From Ilumatobacteraceae bacterium (GTDB lineage Bacteria > Actinomycetota > Acidimicrobiia > Acidimicrobiales > Ilumatobacteraceae): a stretch of 21,500 bases of DNA. The stretch is taken from assembly GCA_023263465.1 (NCBI GenBank), contig JALQWV010000071.1, forward strand, positions 1 through 21,500, read 5' to 3'. Shown in pieces: positions 1 through 7,263 of this stretch. Position numbers and translations under genes: made by a program. The notes beneath the pieces are model-generated. The model saw only the letters and a program-made list of their open reading frames with translations, was not told the DNA's origin and ran no database searches. Positions within the stretch are counted from its first letter, which is position 1, and every line of letters begins with the position of its first letter.

Positions 1-1
1 G

Positions 2-106
2 TTGGGGCTCAACTTCGAGCATCGACACGTTGGTGTGCAAGGTTTAGAGGCGTCAATTCCCGTAGAGTTTCAATCTGCTGCAAAGAGAAATGTGAGTGTG
101 AACTGA
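2..106 (+). CDS. C-terminal end of an unidentified upstream protein (5' partial)
   Basis: A reading frame is open from base 2 to a TGA at 104-106 and encodes the last 34 residues of a protein ending in KRNVSVN. The TGA overlaps the ATG of the next gene (TGATG), the usual arrangement for translationally coupled operon genes, which supports it as real coding sequence. The fragment is too short for me to recognise a family. In related one-carbon clusters the missing corrinoid protein or a DUF1638-type protein would be plausible here, but nothing in these 34 residues identifies either. Confidence 0.6.
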   Translation: MGLNFEHRHVGVQGLEASIPVEFQSAAKRNVSVN

Positions 107-498
107 TGGCCCGTGGTGGAAATTCGATAGTCATAATTAAATGGCGTGATATTCCCGCGCAGGTAAATGCGCAGATGGGTCGTGAGCGCTATCAAGTTAT
201 TTTGGGTGCAAAGTTTCAGCGAGCCATCGACCGCGCGAAGCGCAAAGCAAACATCTACACCGCCGAAGAAGATGTTGCTCAGTGGAGTCGCGAAACCTTG
301 CCGCTTGAAGGTGACATGGCTCTTGCTGCTCAGTCGGTAGCCGACAGATTGGAAGAAGAGTGGACTCGCCAACGCTTGGGTGTTCTTGCCTATGCGGGTG
401 GGTTCGAAAAGGATGTTGAGCAACTTACGGTTGCAGCAAAAGATCTCGCTGCACTCGAAGAGCTTGAAGAAGACGAAGAAGAAACTCCGAACATTTAA
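106..498 (+). CDS. small 'Virulence_fact'-family protein (PF13769-like) of the methyltransferase operon
   Basis: This 130-residue protein has no signal peptide or membrane segment, so it is probably cytosolic. Residues 10-60 carry the family hallmarks as I recall them: WRDIPAQV at 13-20, a Gly-Arg pair after it, then a KFQRAIDRAKRKA-like helix at 36-48. The second half is probably helical and ends in a very acidic tail (residues 118-126, almost all Glu/Asp). The family name 'virulence factor' is historical. From memory, homologues in rhizobia and roseobacters sit beside methyltetrahydrofolate:corrinoid methyltransferase, ASKHA and MttB-like genes, as here. The start overlaps the preceding stop and the stop lies 25 bp before the next gene. 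Its biochemical role is unknown; an accessory role in the methyl-transfer complex is inference. Confidence 0.82.
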   Translation: MARGGNSIVIIKWRDIPAQVNAQMGRERYQVILGAKFQRAIDRAKRKANIYTAEEDVAQWSRETLPLEGDMALAAQSVADRLEEEWTRQRLGVLAYAGGFEKDVEQLTVAAKDLAALEELEEDEEETPNI

Positions 499-523
499 TA
501 CAAGAAAGAAACGAGATACTGTC

Positions 524-1426
524 ATGACCCATACCATCCTTTCGTCGCCAACCAAAGAAGTTGTCATTGGTTTCGATCGTCCATTCGTGATGATCGGTGA
601 GCGCATCAACCCAACTGGCCGTAAATTGCTTGCGGAAGAAATGAAGAACGGAGACTTCAGTCGCGTTGAAGCAGATGCAATTGCTCAGGTAGAAGCCGGA
701 GCTCAAATGTTGGACGTCAATGCTGGTATTCCACTTGCAGACGAGCCTGCGTTGCTGGCCCGTGCTATTGAGCTTGTGCAAGGAATTACCGATGTTCCTC
801 TTTCCATCGACTCATCAATTATTGACGCGCTCGAGCGCGGACTTTCGGTGTACAAAGGCAAAGCCCTGGTCAACTCGGTAACGGGCGAGGACGAATCGTT
901 GGAACGCGTGCTGCCGTTGGTGAAAAAGTACGGTGCTGCTGTCGTAGCAATTTCGAACGACGAGACCGGAATCAGCATGGATCCAAATGTTCGTTTTGCA
1001 GTTGCCAAGAAAATTGTGGAGCGCGCAGCAGATCATGGAATCCACTATTCAGATGTTGTAGTTGACCCATTGGTCATGCCAATTGGCGCGCTGGGACAAG
1101 CCGGTCAACAGGCGTTCACATTGATTCGCCGTTTGCGCGAAGAGTTGAAGGTGAACACCACGTGCGGTGCCTCAAACGTGAGCTTCGGTTTGCCAAACCG
1201 CAACCAAGTAACGGGAACGTTCCTCAGTATGGCGATGGCCTCCGGCATGACATCTGCAATCATGAGCCCACTGCACCCAGAGGTGAAGGCAGCAATCATG
1301 GCGGCAGACGTATTGACTGGCAATGACCAGGACTGTGCGGCATGGATTAAGGCGAACCGCGATCCAAATGCTCCGACTGGTGGACGTGGCGATCGTGAAG
1401 GCCGCCGCCGACGCTCAGCGCAATAG
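524..1426 (+). CDS. methyltetrahydrofolate:corrinoid methyltransferase (pterin-binding, MtgA/AcsE-like)
   Basis: The predicted reaction is methyl transfer between a methylated corrinoid protein and tetrahydrofolate, which delivers betaine-derived methyl groups to the folate pool. The 300-residue protein is a complete pterin-binding TIM barrel: IGERINPTGR at 24-33, LDVNAG with D64 and N66, SIDSS with D96, N117 in a LVNSVTGE motif, VVVDP with D181, and N218 in GASNVSFG. These match the folate-binding Asp/Asn set of AcsE/MtgA enzymes. I chose the ATG at 524 because upstream in-frame codons overlap the previous gene and family members begin just before the EVVIGFDRPF segment. The tail (residues 286-300) is Gly/Arg-rich with four consecutive Arg. 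Six bp separate it from the next gene. Dihydropteroate synthase is a common mis-annotation; the corrinoid neighbours argue against it. Confidence 0.92.
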   Translation: MTHTILSSPTKEVVIGFDRPFVMIGERINPTGRKLLAEEMKNGDFSRVEADAIAQVEAGAQMLDVNAGIPLADEPALLARAIELVQGITDVPLSIDSSIIDALERGLSVYKGKALVNSVTGEDESLERVLPLVKKYGAAVVAISNDETGISMDPNVRFAVAKKIVERAADHGIHYSDVVVDPLVMPIGALGQAGQQAFTLIRRLREELKVNTTCGASNVSFGLPNRNQVTGTFLSMAMASGMTSAIMSPLHPEVKAAIMAADVLTGNDQDCAAWIKANRDPNAPTGGRGDREGRRRRSAQ

Positions 1427-1432
1427 TTCATA

Positions 1433-3451
1433 ATGTCTCACCGCATTGTCTTTACACCATCTGGTCTAGATGGCACCGTTGAAGCCGGAACCACGGTGCT
1501 GGACGCTGCGCGCAAGCTTGGCGCAGACATCGATTCGGTATGTGGTGGAAGAGGCATTTGCGGTCGTTGCCAAATAACTCCAAGTTTCGGTTCTTTTCCC
1601 AAGTGGGGCATTGACGCTGTTCAATCTTCTTTGACCGAACGGTCAGAGGGTGAAATTAAGTACAAAGGCAAGCGCGCACTTGTAGAAGGAAATCGCCTCG
1701 GTTGTATGGCCAAAGTGTGTGGCGACATAGTCATTGACGTTCCTGCAATGAGCCAAGTGCACCGCCAGATTGTGCGTAAAGATTTGGATTTGGGTGTCAT
1801 CGTTGTTGACCCGACATTTAGCTTGTATTACGTAGCAGTAGCACCATCAGAACTAGGAGACGACGTCACAGCGTCGCAAATCATCCGCGATGCAATCGCT
1901 CAGCAGCACAACATTGCGCGACCCACAATCAGCATTTCTGCGCTTTCTCAGGTGAATCGGGCGATTGACAAAGGCGACGGCGGTGCGACTATTGCAATTA
2001 AACGTTCTGAACTCGATGGAGTTGCAGGCAACATCGTTGCAGCTTGGCCAGGTTTTGTTGAAACCGTCTTTGGCATCGCCATTGACATCGGATCAACAAC
2101 AGTTGCGGGTCACCTCATAGATCTCACGACGGGTGAAGTGATGAGTAGCAGTGGCGTAATGAACCCGCAGATCCGCTTCGGAGAAGACCTCATGAGTCGC
2201 GTGTCGTACGTGATGATGAACAAGGGTGGGGAAAAAGAACTCACCTCTGTGATTCGCAGCGCAGTAAACGATCTCGTTCACGAATTAGCCGAGAAGGCAT
2301 CGATAACGCCAGACAAAATTCTTGAAGTGGTGATGGTTGGAAACCCAATCATGCACCACATTCTGTTAGGCATTGATCCCACACCACTTGGTGCAGCACC
2401 ATTTGTATTGGCAACAAGCGAAGCAACGTACGGCGCGGCCGAAGAGCTTGATATTCACCTGTCAAATGCTTCGTTCTATGTTGGCCCCTGCATTGCAGGT
2501 CACGTTGGAGCAGACACCGCAGCGGCAATTCTTTCCGAAGGTCCGCATCGAGGCTCAAGCATGCAATTGCTGATCGACGTTGGCACAAATGCCGAAATTG
2601 TGCTTGGAGACACGACACGCCAGTTTGCTGCTTCATCGCCAACTGGTCCTGCGTTCGAAGGTGCACAGCTCAGCTGCGGTCAGCGAGCAACAGCTGGTGC
2701 AATTGAAAAAGTCCGCATTGATCCGGTAACGCTTGAGCCACGCTTCCGTGCCATTGGTATTGATATGTGGTCGAATGAACCAGGATTTTTTGAAGCAGTT
2801 CAAGACACTCCGGTTACCGGGGTGTGTGGTTCGGGGATCATCGAAGTAATTGCCGAGATGTACCTGGCGGGAATCATTTCGCAAGATGGTGTGATCCAGG
2901 GGTCGCTTGTTGAAAAAACACCGCGCATCGTTCCAGATGATCGCACGTTCTCGTATTTGCTCTACGAAAACGGTGACACCAAATTGTTTATTACGCAAAA
3001 CGACATTCGCGCCATTCAGTTGGCAAAAGCCGCACTTCGTGCGGGAATCGATTTGCTCGTAGAGCACGCAGGTTCACCTGAGGTGCACGACATTCGACTT
3101 GCCGGTGCATTTGGTGCGCACATTGATCCGACCTATGCAATGGTGCTTGGCCTGGTGCCAGATTGCCCCTTGCCAGGTGTTCGGGCAGTTGGAAACTCAG
3201 CGGGAACTGGCGCGGCAAAGGCTTTGCTTTCGCGTGCGCAGCGACGTGAAATGGAACAGACAGTCACACATGTAACCAAAATTGAGACAGCGACTGAGCC
3301 ACGCTTCCAAGACCTCTTCGTGGCAGCGATGGCTTTTCCGCACGCCTATGCGCCAACGCCAAACCTGTCGGCTTTGGTCACACTGCCTCCACGAATTGAA
3401 AACTTGGTCGACAGTGCTGGTGGTGGTCAGCGCAGGCGTCGCCGTGCATAG
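1433..3451 (+). CDS. RACo/RamA-like reductive activator of corrinoid proteins ([2Fe-2S] + ASKHA)
   Basis: The predicted role is ATP-dependent reduction of inactive Co(II) corrinoid back to Co(I). The 672-residue protein has an N-terminal plant-type ferredoxin domain with C37, C43, C46 and C91 (C-x5-C-x2-C...C), a linker/middle domain at about 110-210, and a C-terminal ASKHA ATPase fold from about 212. The ASKHA part shows IDIGSTT at 217-223, a VGNPIMHH segment, LLIDVGTNAE, VCGSGIIE and LAGAFGAHID. This is the RACo-like layout; methanogen RamA instead carries two C-terminal [4Fe-4S] clusters, which are absent here. The protein ends in five consecutive Arg followed by Ala. It lies between the two methyltransferase genes, which fits activation of their shared corrinoid protein. 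Confidence 0.92.
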   Translation: MSHRIVFTPSGLDGTVEAGTTVLDAARKLGADIDSVCGGRGICGRCQITPSFGSFPKWGIDAVQSSLTERSEGEIKYKGKRALVEGNRLGCMAKVCGDIVIDVPAMSQVHRQIVRKDLDLGVIVVDPTFSLYYVAVAPSELGDDVTASQIIRDAIAQQHNIARPTISISALSQVNRAIDKGDGGATIAIKRSELDGVAGNIVAAWPGFVETVFGIAIDIGSTTVAGHLIDLTTGEVMSSSGVMNPQIRFGEDLMSRVSYVMMNKGGEKELTSVIRSAVNDLVHELAEKASITPDKILEVVMVGNPIMHHILLGIDPTPLGAAPFVLATSEATYGAAEELDIHLSNASFYVGPCIAGHVGADTAAAILSEGPHRGSSMQLLIDVGTNAEIVLGDTTRQFAASSPTGPAFEGAQLSCGQRATAGAIEKVRIDPVTLEPRFRAIGIDMWSNEPGFFEAVQDTPVTGVCGSGIIEVIAEMYLAGIISQDGVIQGSLVEKTPRIVPDDRTFSYLLYENGDTKLFITQNDIRAIQLAKAALRAGIDLLVEHAGSPEVHDIRLAGAFGAHIDPTYAMVLGLVPDCPLPGVRAVGNSAGTGAAKALLSRAQRREMEQTVTHVTKIETATEPRFQDLFVAAMAFPHAYAPTPNLSALVTLPPRIENLVDSAGGGQRRRRRA

Positions 3452-3489
3452 ATAGTTCTGCAAGAATAAACAAGGAATTAAGGGAGATT

Positions 3490-5028
3490 ATGACCGAAGA
3501 AGTTCACCACCGAAAGGGAGGCGGCCGTGCGGCTCGCCAATCTTCGCGCAAGACGTCCAACGCCCAGCGCGAGGCGTATCTCACTCGATTGATCAAGCCC
3601 TACGAATTGGTCTCTGAAGAGGGTTTGCAGATTCTTGAAGACAACGCCGACACCATTTTGGAAGAAATTGGCGTCGAAATTCGCGACTACCCAAGCGCGA
3701 TTGAGCGGTTTAAGAATGCGGGAGCATTCGTCGACGGAACTCGCGTGCGTTTTCCGCGTGGCATGTGTCGGAGCATTATTCAAGCAAGTGCGCCACGCAT
3801 GTACACACAACATGCACGCAACCCATTAAACAATGTGCAGATTGGTGGCGACGCGACAGTATTTGCACCGAACTATGGTTCCCCCTTCGTTCACGACCTA
3901 GACAATGGTCGTCGCTATGCAACCATTGCTGACTTCCAAAACTTCGTGAAGATTGCTTACATGTCGCCGTACATTCACCACTCCGGTGGAACCGTGTGCG
4001 AACCTGTCGATATACCGGTAAGCAAGCGACATCTCGACATGGTGTACGCACACATTAAATACAGCGATAAAGGCTTCATGGGTTCGGTTACTGCTGGCGA
4101 GCGCGCTCAGGACAGTGTGAACATGGCGCGCATCGCTTTTGGCGGCGACTTGCAAGATCGCACGGTTATGACCAGCTTGATCAATGCTTCGTCACCGCTG
4201 GTGTGGGACGCAACCATGTTGGAATCGGCCGAGGTGTACGCATTGAATAATCAGGCGTGCATCATTACGCCATTTATCTTGGCTGGCGCAATGGCACCGT
4301 CAACTTCTTCGGGCGTCATCTCGCAGACGCTCGCAGAGTCACTGGTAGGTATGGCGTTCTGCCAGCTAGTACGACCTGGAGCGCCAGTGATTTTTGGATC
4401 CTTTGCAAGCTCGATGTCGATGCTGACCGGTGCGCCAACGTTTGGCACACCAGAACCCGCAATGGTGTTGTACACCGTTGCCGCACTTGCACGTCGTCTT
4501 GGTGTTCCTTTCCGTTCAGGTGGTTCGCTATGCGCATCGAAGCTTCCCGATGCTCAGGCCGCATACGAAAGTGCGTCAACGCTTATTCCAACGATCATGG
4601 CCGGAACCAACTTCGTGTTGCACTCTGCTGGTTGGCTTGAAGGCGGACTTGCAATTGGGTATGAGAAGTTTGTTCTTGACTGCGATCAATTGGGCATGAT
4701 GATGACCTTTGGTAAGGGTCTGGATATCAGCGAGAATGGCCAAGCGATGAGCGCAATGCGCGAAAACGAGCCGGGCAACCATTTCTTGGGCACTGCCCAT
4801 ACCTTGGCCAACTTCGAAACGGCGTTCTACCGATCAGACACTGCAGACAACAACAGTTACGAGCAGTGGGTGGACGACGGAAGTCTGGACGCAGCACAGC
4901 GTGCCAACAGACTATGGAAAGAGCGCCTTGCGTCCTACGAACCGCCTGCATTAGACGACTCCATTGACGCCGAGTTGCAGGAATACATCGCTAAGCGCAA
5001 GGCTGTTTTGCCCGATACGTTCGGCTGA
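3490..5028 (+). CDS. MttB-superfamily methyltransferase, non-pyrrolysine (probable glycine betaine:corrinoid methyltransferase, MtgB-like)
   Basis: This 512-residue protein belongs to the trimethylamine methyltransferase (COG5598) superfamily, which moves a methyl group from a quaternary or tertiary amine to a corrinoid protein. The frame is uninterrupted, with no internal UAG, so this is the non-pyrrolysine branch; characterised members demethylate glycine betaine (MtgB), proline betaine, carnitine or gamma-butyrobetaine. Betaine is the favoured substrate because the neighbouring operon makes it and BMT and a dimethylglycine-type oxidoreductase follow. Carnitine or gamma-butyrobetaine cannot be excluded. 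The N-terminus (residues 8-20) is rich in Gly, Arg and Lys. A GGGAG ribosome binding site lies about 6 bp before the ATG. The 38-bp gap after the activator gene shows no terminator. Confidence 0.88.
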   Translation: MTEEVHHRKGGGRAARQSSRKTSNAQREAYLTRLIKPYELVSEEGLQILEDNADTILEEIGVEIRDYPSAIERFKNAGAFVDGTRVRFPRGMCRSIIQASAPRMYTQHARNPLNNVQIGGDATVFAPNYGSPFVHDLDNGRRYATIADFQNFVKIAYMSPYIHHSGGTVCEPVDIPVSKRHLDMVYAHIKYSDKGFMGSVTAGERAQDSVNMARIAFGGDLQDRTVMTSLINASSPLVWDATMLESAEVYALNNQACIITPFILAGAMAPSTSSGVISQTLAESLVGMAFCQLVRPGAPVIFGSFASSMSMLTGAPTFGTPEPAMVLYTVAALARRLGVPFRSGGSLCASKLPDAQAAYESASTLIPTIMAGTNFVLHSAGWLEGGLAIGYEKFVLDCDQLGMMMTFGKGLDISENGQAMSAMRENEPGNHFLGTAHTLANFETAFYRSDTADNNSYEQWVDDGSLDAAQRANRLWKERLASYEPPALDDSIDAELQEYIAKRKAVLPDTFG

Positions 5029-5068
5029 GCCTCAAACCCCTCAACAAACATCACAGTACGGAGTAACC

Positions 5069-5953
5069 ATGAGCATCATTTCGACACTTATCGGCAAAAG
5101 CAAGCGTGGAGGAAAAACCTCACCAGCAGCACAGCGACTCGTTCGCAATATGCGATACGAACTAGTGCCTTTGAAGTCACTTGACCAGGCAATTGCGGAT
5201 CTGCCCGCAGGTGCAGCAGTGTCGGTTACCTGTTCGCCAGCTAAAGGCATTGCTACAACGCAGCAGCTCTGCGAACAACTCCTTGAAAAGGGGCACAACG
5301 TTGTTCCACACTTTGCGGCACGTTTGGTTGAAGGACCAGAACATGCAGCACAACTGGCTGCGTGGGTGCGCGAAAAGGGAATCAAGGAAGTCTTCATCAT
5401 CGGTGGCGATGCTGAAGTGCCGCCTCACTACCACTATGCACTTCCATTCATGAAGGACTTCCTTGAAGCCAAGCCCGGTGTGGACACGATTGGCTTTGGT
5501 GCATACCCAGATGGACATGCAACCATTAGCAAGGGCGATTTGCACAATGCAGTAATCGAAAAAGAGGCGTTGCTGAAGAGCCACGGTGTGAAGGGACTTG
5601 CATCAACGCAGATGTGCTTTGATGCTCCGCTCATTTTGAGCTGGTTGAAGGACTTGCGTGCAGCAGGGTTCACCACGCCAATCAATCTTGGAATTCCAGG
5701 TGTCGTTGACCGCACGCGTTTGATGTCAGTAGGTGTGCGCACTGGCGTTGGCCAGTCATTGCGTTACCTCAAGAAAAACAAGGCCTCTCTCACACTGATG
5801 TTCGCACCTGGTGGGTACGATCCCACCAAGTTGCTCAACGACATTGCGGTGAAGGCTGACGAACTTAACGTGGCTGGTCTCCACTCGTTCACCTTTAACA
5901 GCACTGCAGATACTGCTCAGTGGGCAAATGCAATTTTGGAGCAGCAAGTATGA
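5069..5953 (+). CDS. methylenetetrahydrofolate reductase family protein
   Basis: This 294-residue flavoprotein of the MTHFR TIM-barrel family interconverts methyl- and methylene-tetrahydrofolate. It has the VSVTCSP start of the barrel, an IKEVFIIGGDA segment (GGD motif), FGAYPDGH, a QMCFDA segment and a LGIPGVVD segment. It has only the catalytic domain, like bacterial MetF, with no regulatory C-terminal extension. I chose the ATG at 5069 because it follows a GGAG ribosome binding site and family similarity begins there; the longer frame would overlap the MttB-like gene. In this operon it probably runs in the oxidative direction on methyl-THF from betaine, though a methionine-supplying role is possible. 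Its stop overlaps the next start (ATGA), implying coupled translation. Residues 10-18 form a small Lys/Arg/Gly-rich patch. Confidence 0.88.
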   Translation: MSIISTLIGKSKRGGKTSPAAQRLVRNMRYELVPLKSLDQAIADLPAGAAVSVTCSPAKGIATTQQLCEQLLEKGHNVVPHFAARLVEGPEHAAQLAAWVREKGIKEVFIIGGDAEVPPHYHYALPFMKDFLEAKPGVDTIGFGAYPDGHATISKGDLHNAVIEKEALLKSHGVKGLASTQMCFDAPLILSWLKDLRAAGFTTPINLGIPGVVDRTRLMSVGVRTGVGQSLRYLKKNKASLTLMFAPGGYDPTKLLNDIAVKADELNVAGLHSFTFNSTADTAQWANAILEQQV

Positions 5954-7254
5954 GTACAACCAAAACTGATGTAGTCATTATTGGTGGAGGTGTTATGGGT
6001 GCATCTATTGCACTCGAACTGTCTCGACATGGCCGCAAAGTCGTGGTTATTGATAAAGGTGGAGCTGTTGGTGCGGGATCGACCAGTGCATCGTCAGCAA
6101 TCATTCGCTTCACCTATTCCAACTTCAACACCATTTTGATGGCTTGGGAAAATGCGCAGCACTGGTTCAACTGGAAGCAGTTCGTTGGGGTTGAAGACCC
6201 AGACGGCATGGCCAAATACATTCAGACTGGTTATTTGGTGTTCCTCACAGAAGGGTATGACGGTCTTCGTCAGCGCGAACTGTGGGACGAGTTTGGCATT
6301 CCGTACGAAGTGTTATCGCCAGAAGAAGTGAAAAAGCGATGGCCGGCATTTGAGACCGGCAAGTTCTATCCGCCTAAGGCAATTGAAGACCCGGCGTTTG
6401 CGGATGATCCATACGACCAGTTGTCGGCTTTGTTCGATCCGCTGAGCGGTTTCATGGACGACCCCATGTTGGCGGCACATAACTTGGCACACGCCGCAAA
6501 GCATCATGGTGCCGAGTTTCTCTTCCACAAAGAAGTCAGTGAAATCACCCGTGATGGAGACGTTGTTAGTGGTGTAGTGCTGAAAACTGGTGAGCGCTTT
6601 GAGGCACCAATCGTGATCAACGCTGCTGGTCCACACGCAGCAGCAATTAATCGCATGGCCGGCGTGTACGACGAGATGAAGGTGCATCATCGTCCGTTAC
6701 GTCAAGAGGTGTTCTCGCCACCCGCGCCAAAGGGTTTTCGCCTGGAAGACAACGCACCGGTTGTTGCAGACCTTGACCTGGGTCAGTACTTCCGTCCGCA
6801 CATGGGCGATTTGCTCAATGTGGGTACAACTGAGCCTGCATGTGATCCGTTGCACTTTTTGGATGACGCGGATAACTGGAACGATTCGGTGTCGGTGGAG
6901 TTCTTTGAGCGTGTGATGCTGCGATTGGCCCGACGTTTGCCAGACTTCGGTATTCCACATAAGTTGCTCGGAATCGGCGCTTTGTACGACGTTACGGACG
7001 ACTGGATTCCGCTGTACGACAAGTCCAGCCTTCCAGGGTTCTTCATGGCGTGCGGCACAAGTGGAAATCAGTTCAAGAACGCACCACTGGTTGGCAAGTT
7101 CATGCGTACGCTGATTGAGGCGCAAGAGCAGGGCATCGACCACGATGTCACTCCAGTTGAGGTCATGGGCGAATTCACCGGCATGCCAATCAATCTTTCT
7201 GCATTTTCTCGACTTCGCACTCAGGCGGATACCGCCGGAAACGTGATGGGTTAG
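5950..7254 (+). CDS. FAD-dependent oxidoreductase, DAO/sarcosine oxidase-like (probable dimethylglycine or sarcosine demethylating enzyme)
   Basis: This 434-residue protein has an N-terminal dinucleotide-binding fold (VVIIGGGVMGASIALEL, GGGVMG at 12-17), a GAGSTSASSAIIR segment typical of the D-amino-acid oxidase/sarcosine oxidase family, and a PLRQEVF segment before the substrate-domain beta-sheet. There is no C-terminal GcvT/folate domain, so it differs from the two-domain dimethylglycine dehydrogenases and resembles SoxB/MSOX-like subunits. Dimethylglycine (product of both betaine demethylation routes) or sarcosine is the likely substrate by context. Whether it is an oxidase or transfers electrons to a quinone or ETF cannot be told. 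The ATG at 5950 overlaps the MTHFR stop; the family motif starts immediately afterwards. Confidence 0.85.
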   Translation: MSTTKTDVVIIGGGVMGASIALELSRHGRKVVVIDKGGAVGAGSTSASSAIIRFTYSNFNTILMAWENAQHWFNWKQFVGVEDPDGMAKYIQTGYLVFLTEGYDGLRQRELWDEFGIPYEVLSPEEVKKRWPAFETGKFYPPKAIEDPAFADDPYDQLSALFDPLSGFMDDPMLAAHNLAHAAKHHGAEFLFHKEVSEITRDGDVVSGVVLKTGERFEAPIVINAAGPHAAAINRMAGVYDEMKVHHRPLRQEVFSPPAPKGFRLEDNAPVVADLDLGQYFRPHMGDLLNVGTTEPACDPLHFLDDADNWNDSVSVEFFERVMLRLARRLPDFGIPHKLLGIGALYDVTDDWIPLYDKSSLPGFFMACGTSGNQFKNAPLVGKFMRTLIEAQEQGIDHDVTPVEVMGEFTGMPINLSAFSRLRTQADTAGNVMG

Positions 7255-7263
7255 TCTCGTCCA
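7252..7263 (+). promoter_or_regulatory. candidate -10 element for a leaderless bmt transcript
   Basis: The hexamer TAGTCT at 7252-7257 fits the actinobacterial TANNNT -10 pattern and ends exactly six bases before the bmt ATG, while no ribosome binding site is present. That spacing would place the transcript start at the ATG. It overlaps the preceding stop codon, so a chance match is quite possible, and no convincing -35 is seen. Confidence 0.25.

Noticed and set aside
106..498. A virulence determinant
   Set aside because: The name is a historical family label; context is one-carbon metabolism and there is no secretion signal.
380..523. Longer N-terminus for the pterin-binding methyltransferase starting at 380
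   Set aside because: It would overlap the preceding gene by over 100 bases, and family similarity begins just after the ATG at 524.
1105..1431. Minus-strand open frame under the 3' end of the pterin-binding methyltransferase
   Set aside because: It is a shadow of the Arg-rich coding tail and adjacent codons with no independent support.
3490..5028. Pyrrolysine-containing MttB
   Set aside because: The frame has no internal UAG, so it belongs to the non-pyrrolysine branch of the superfamily.
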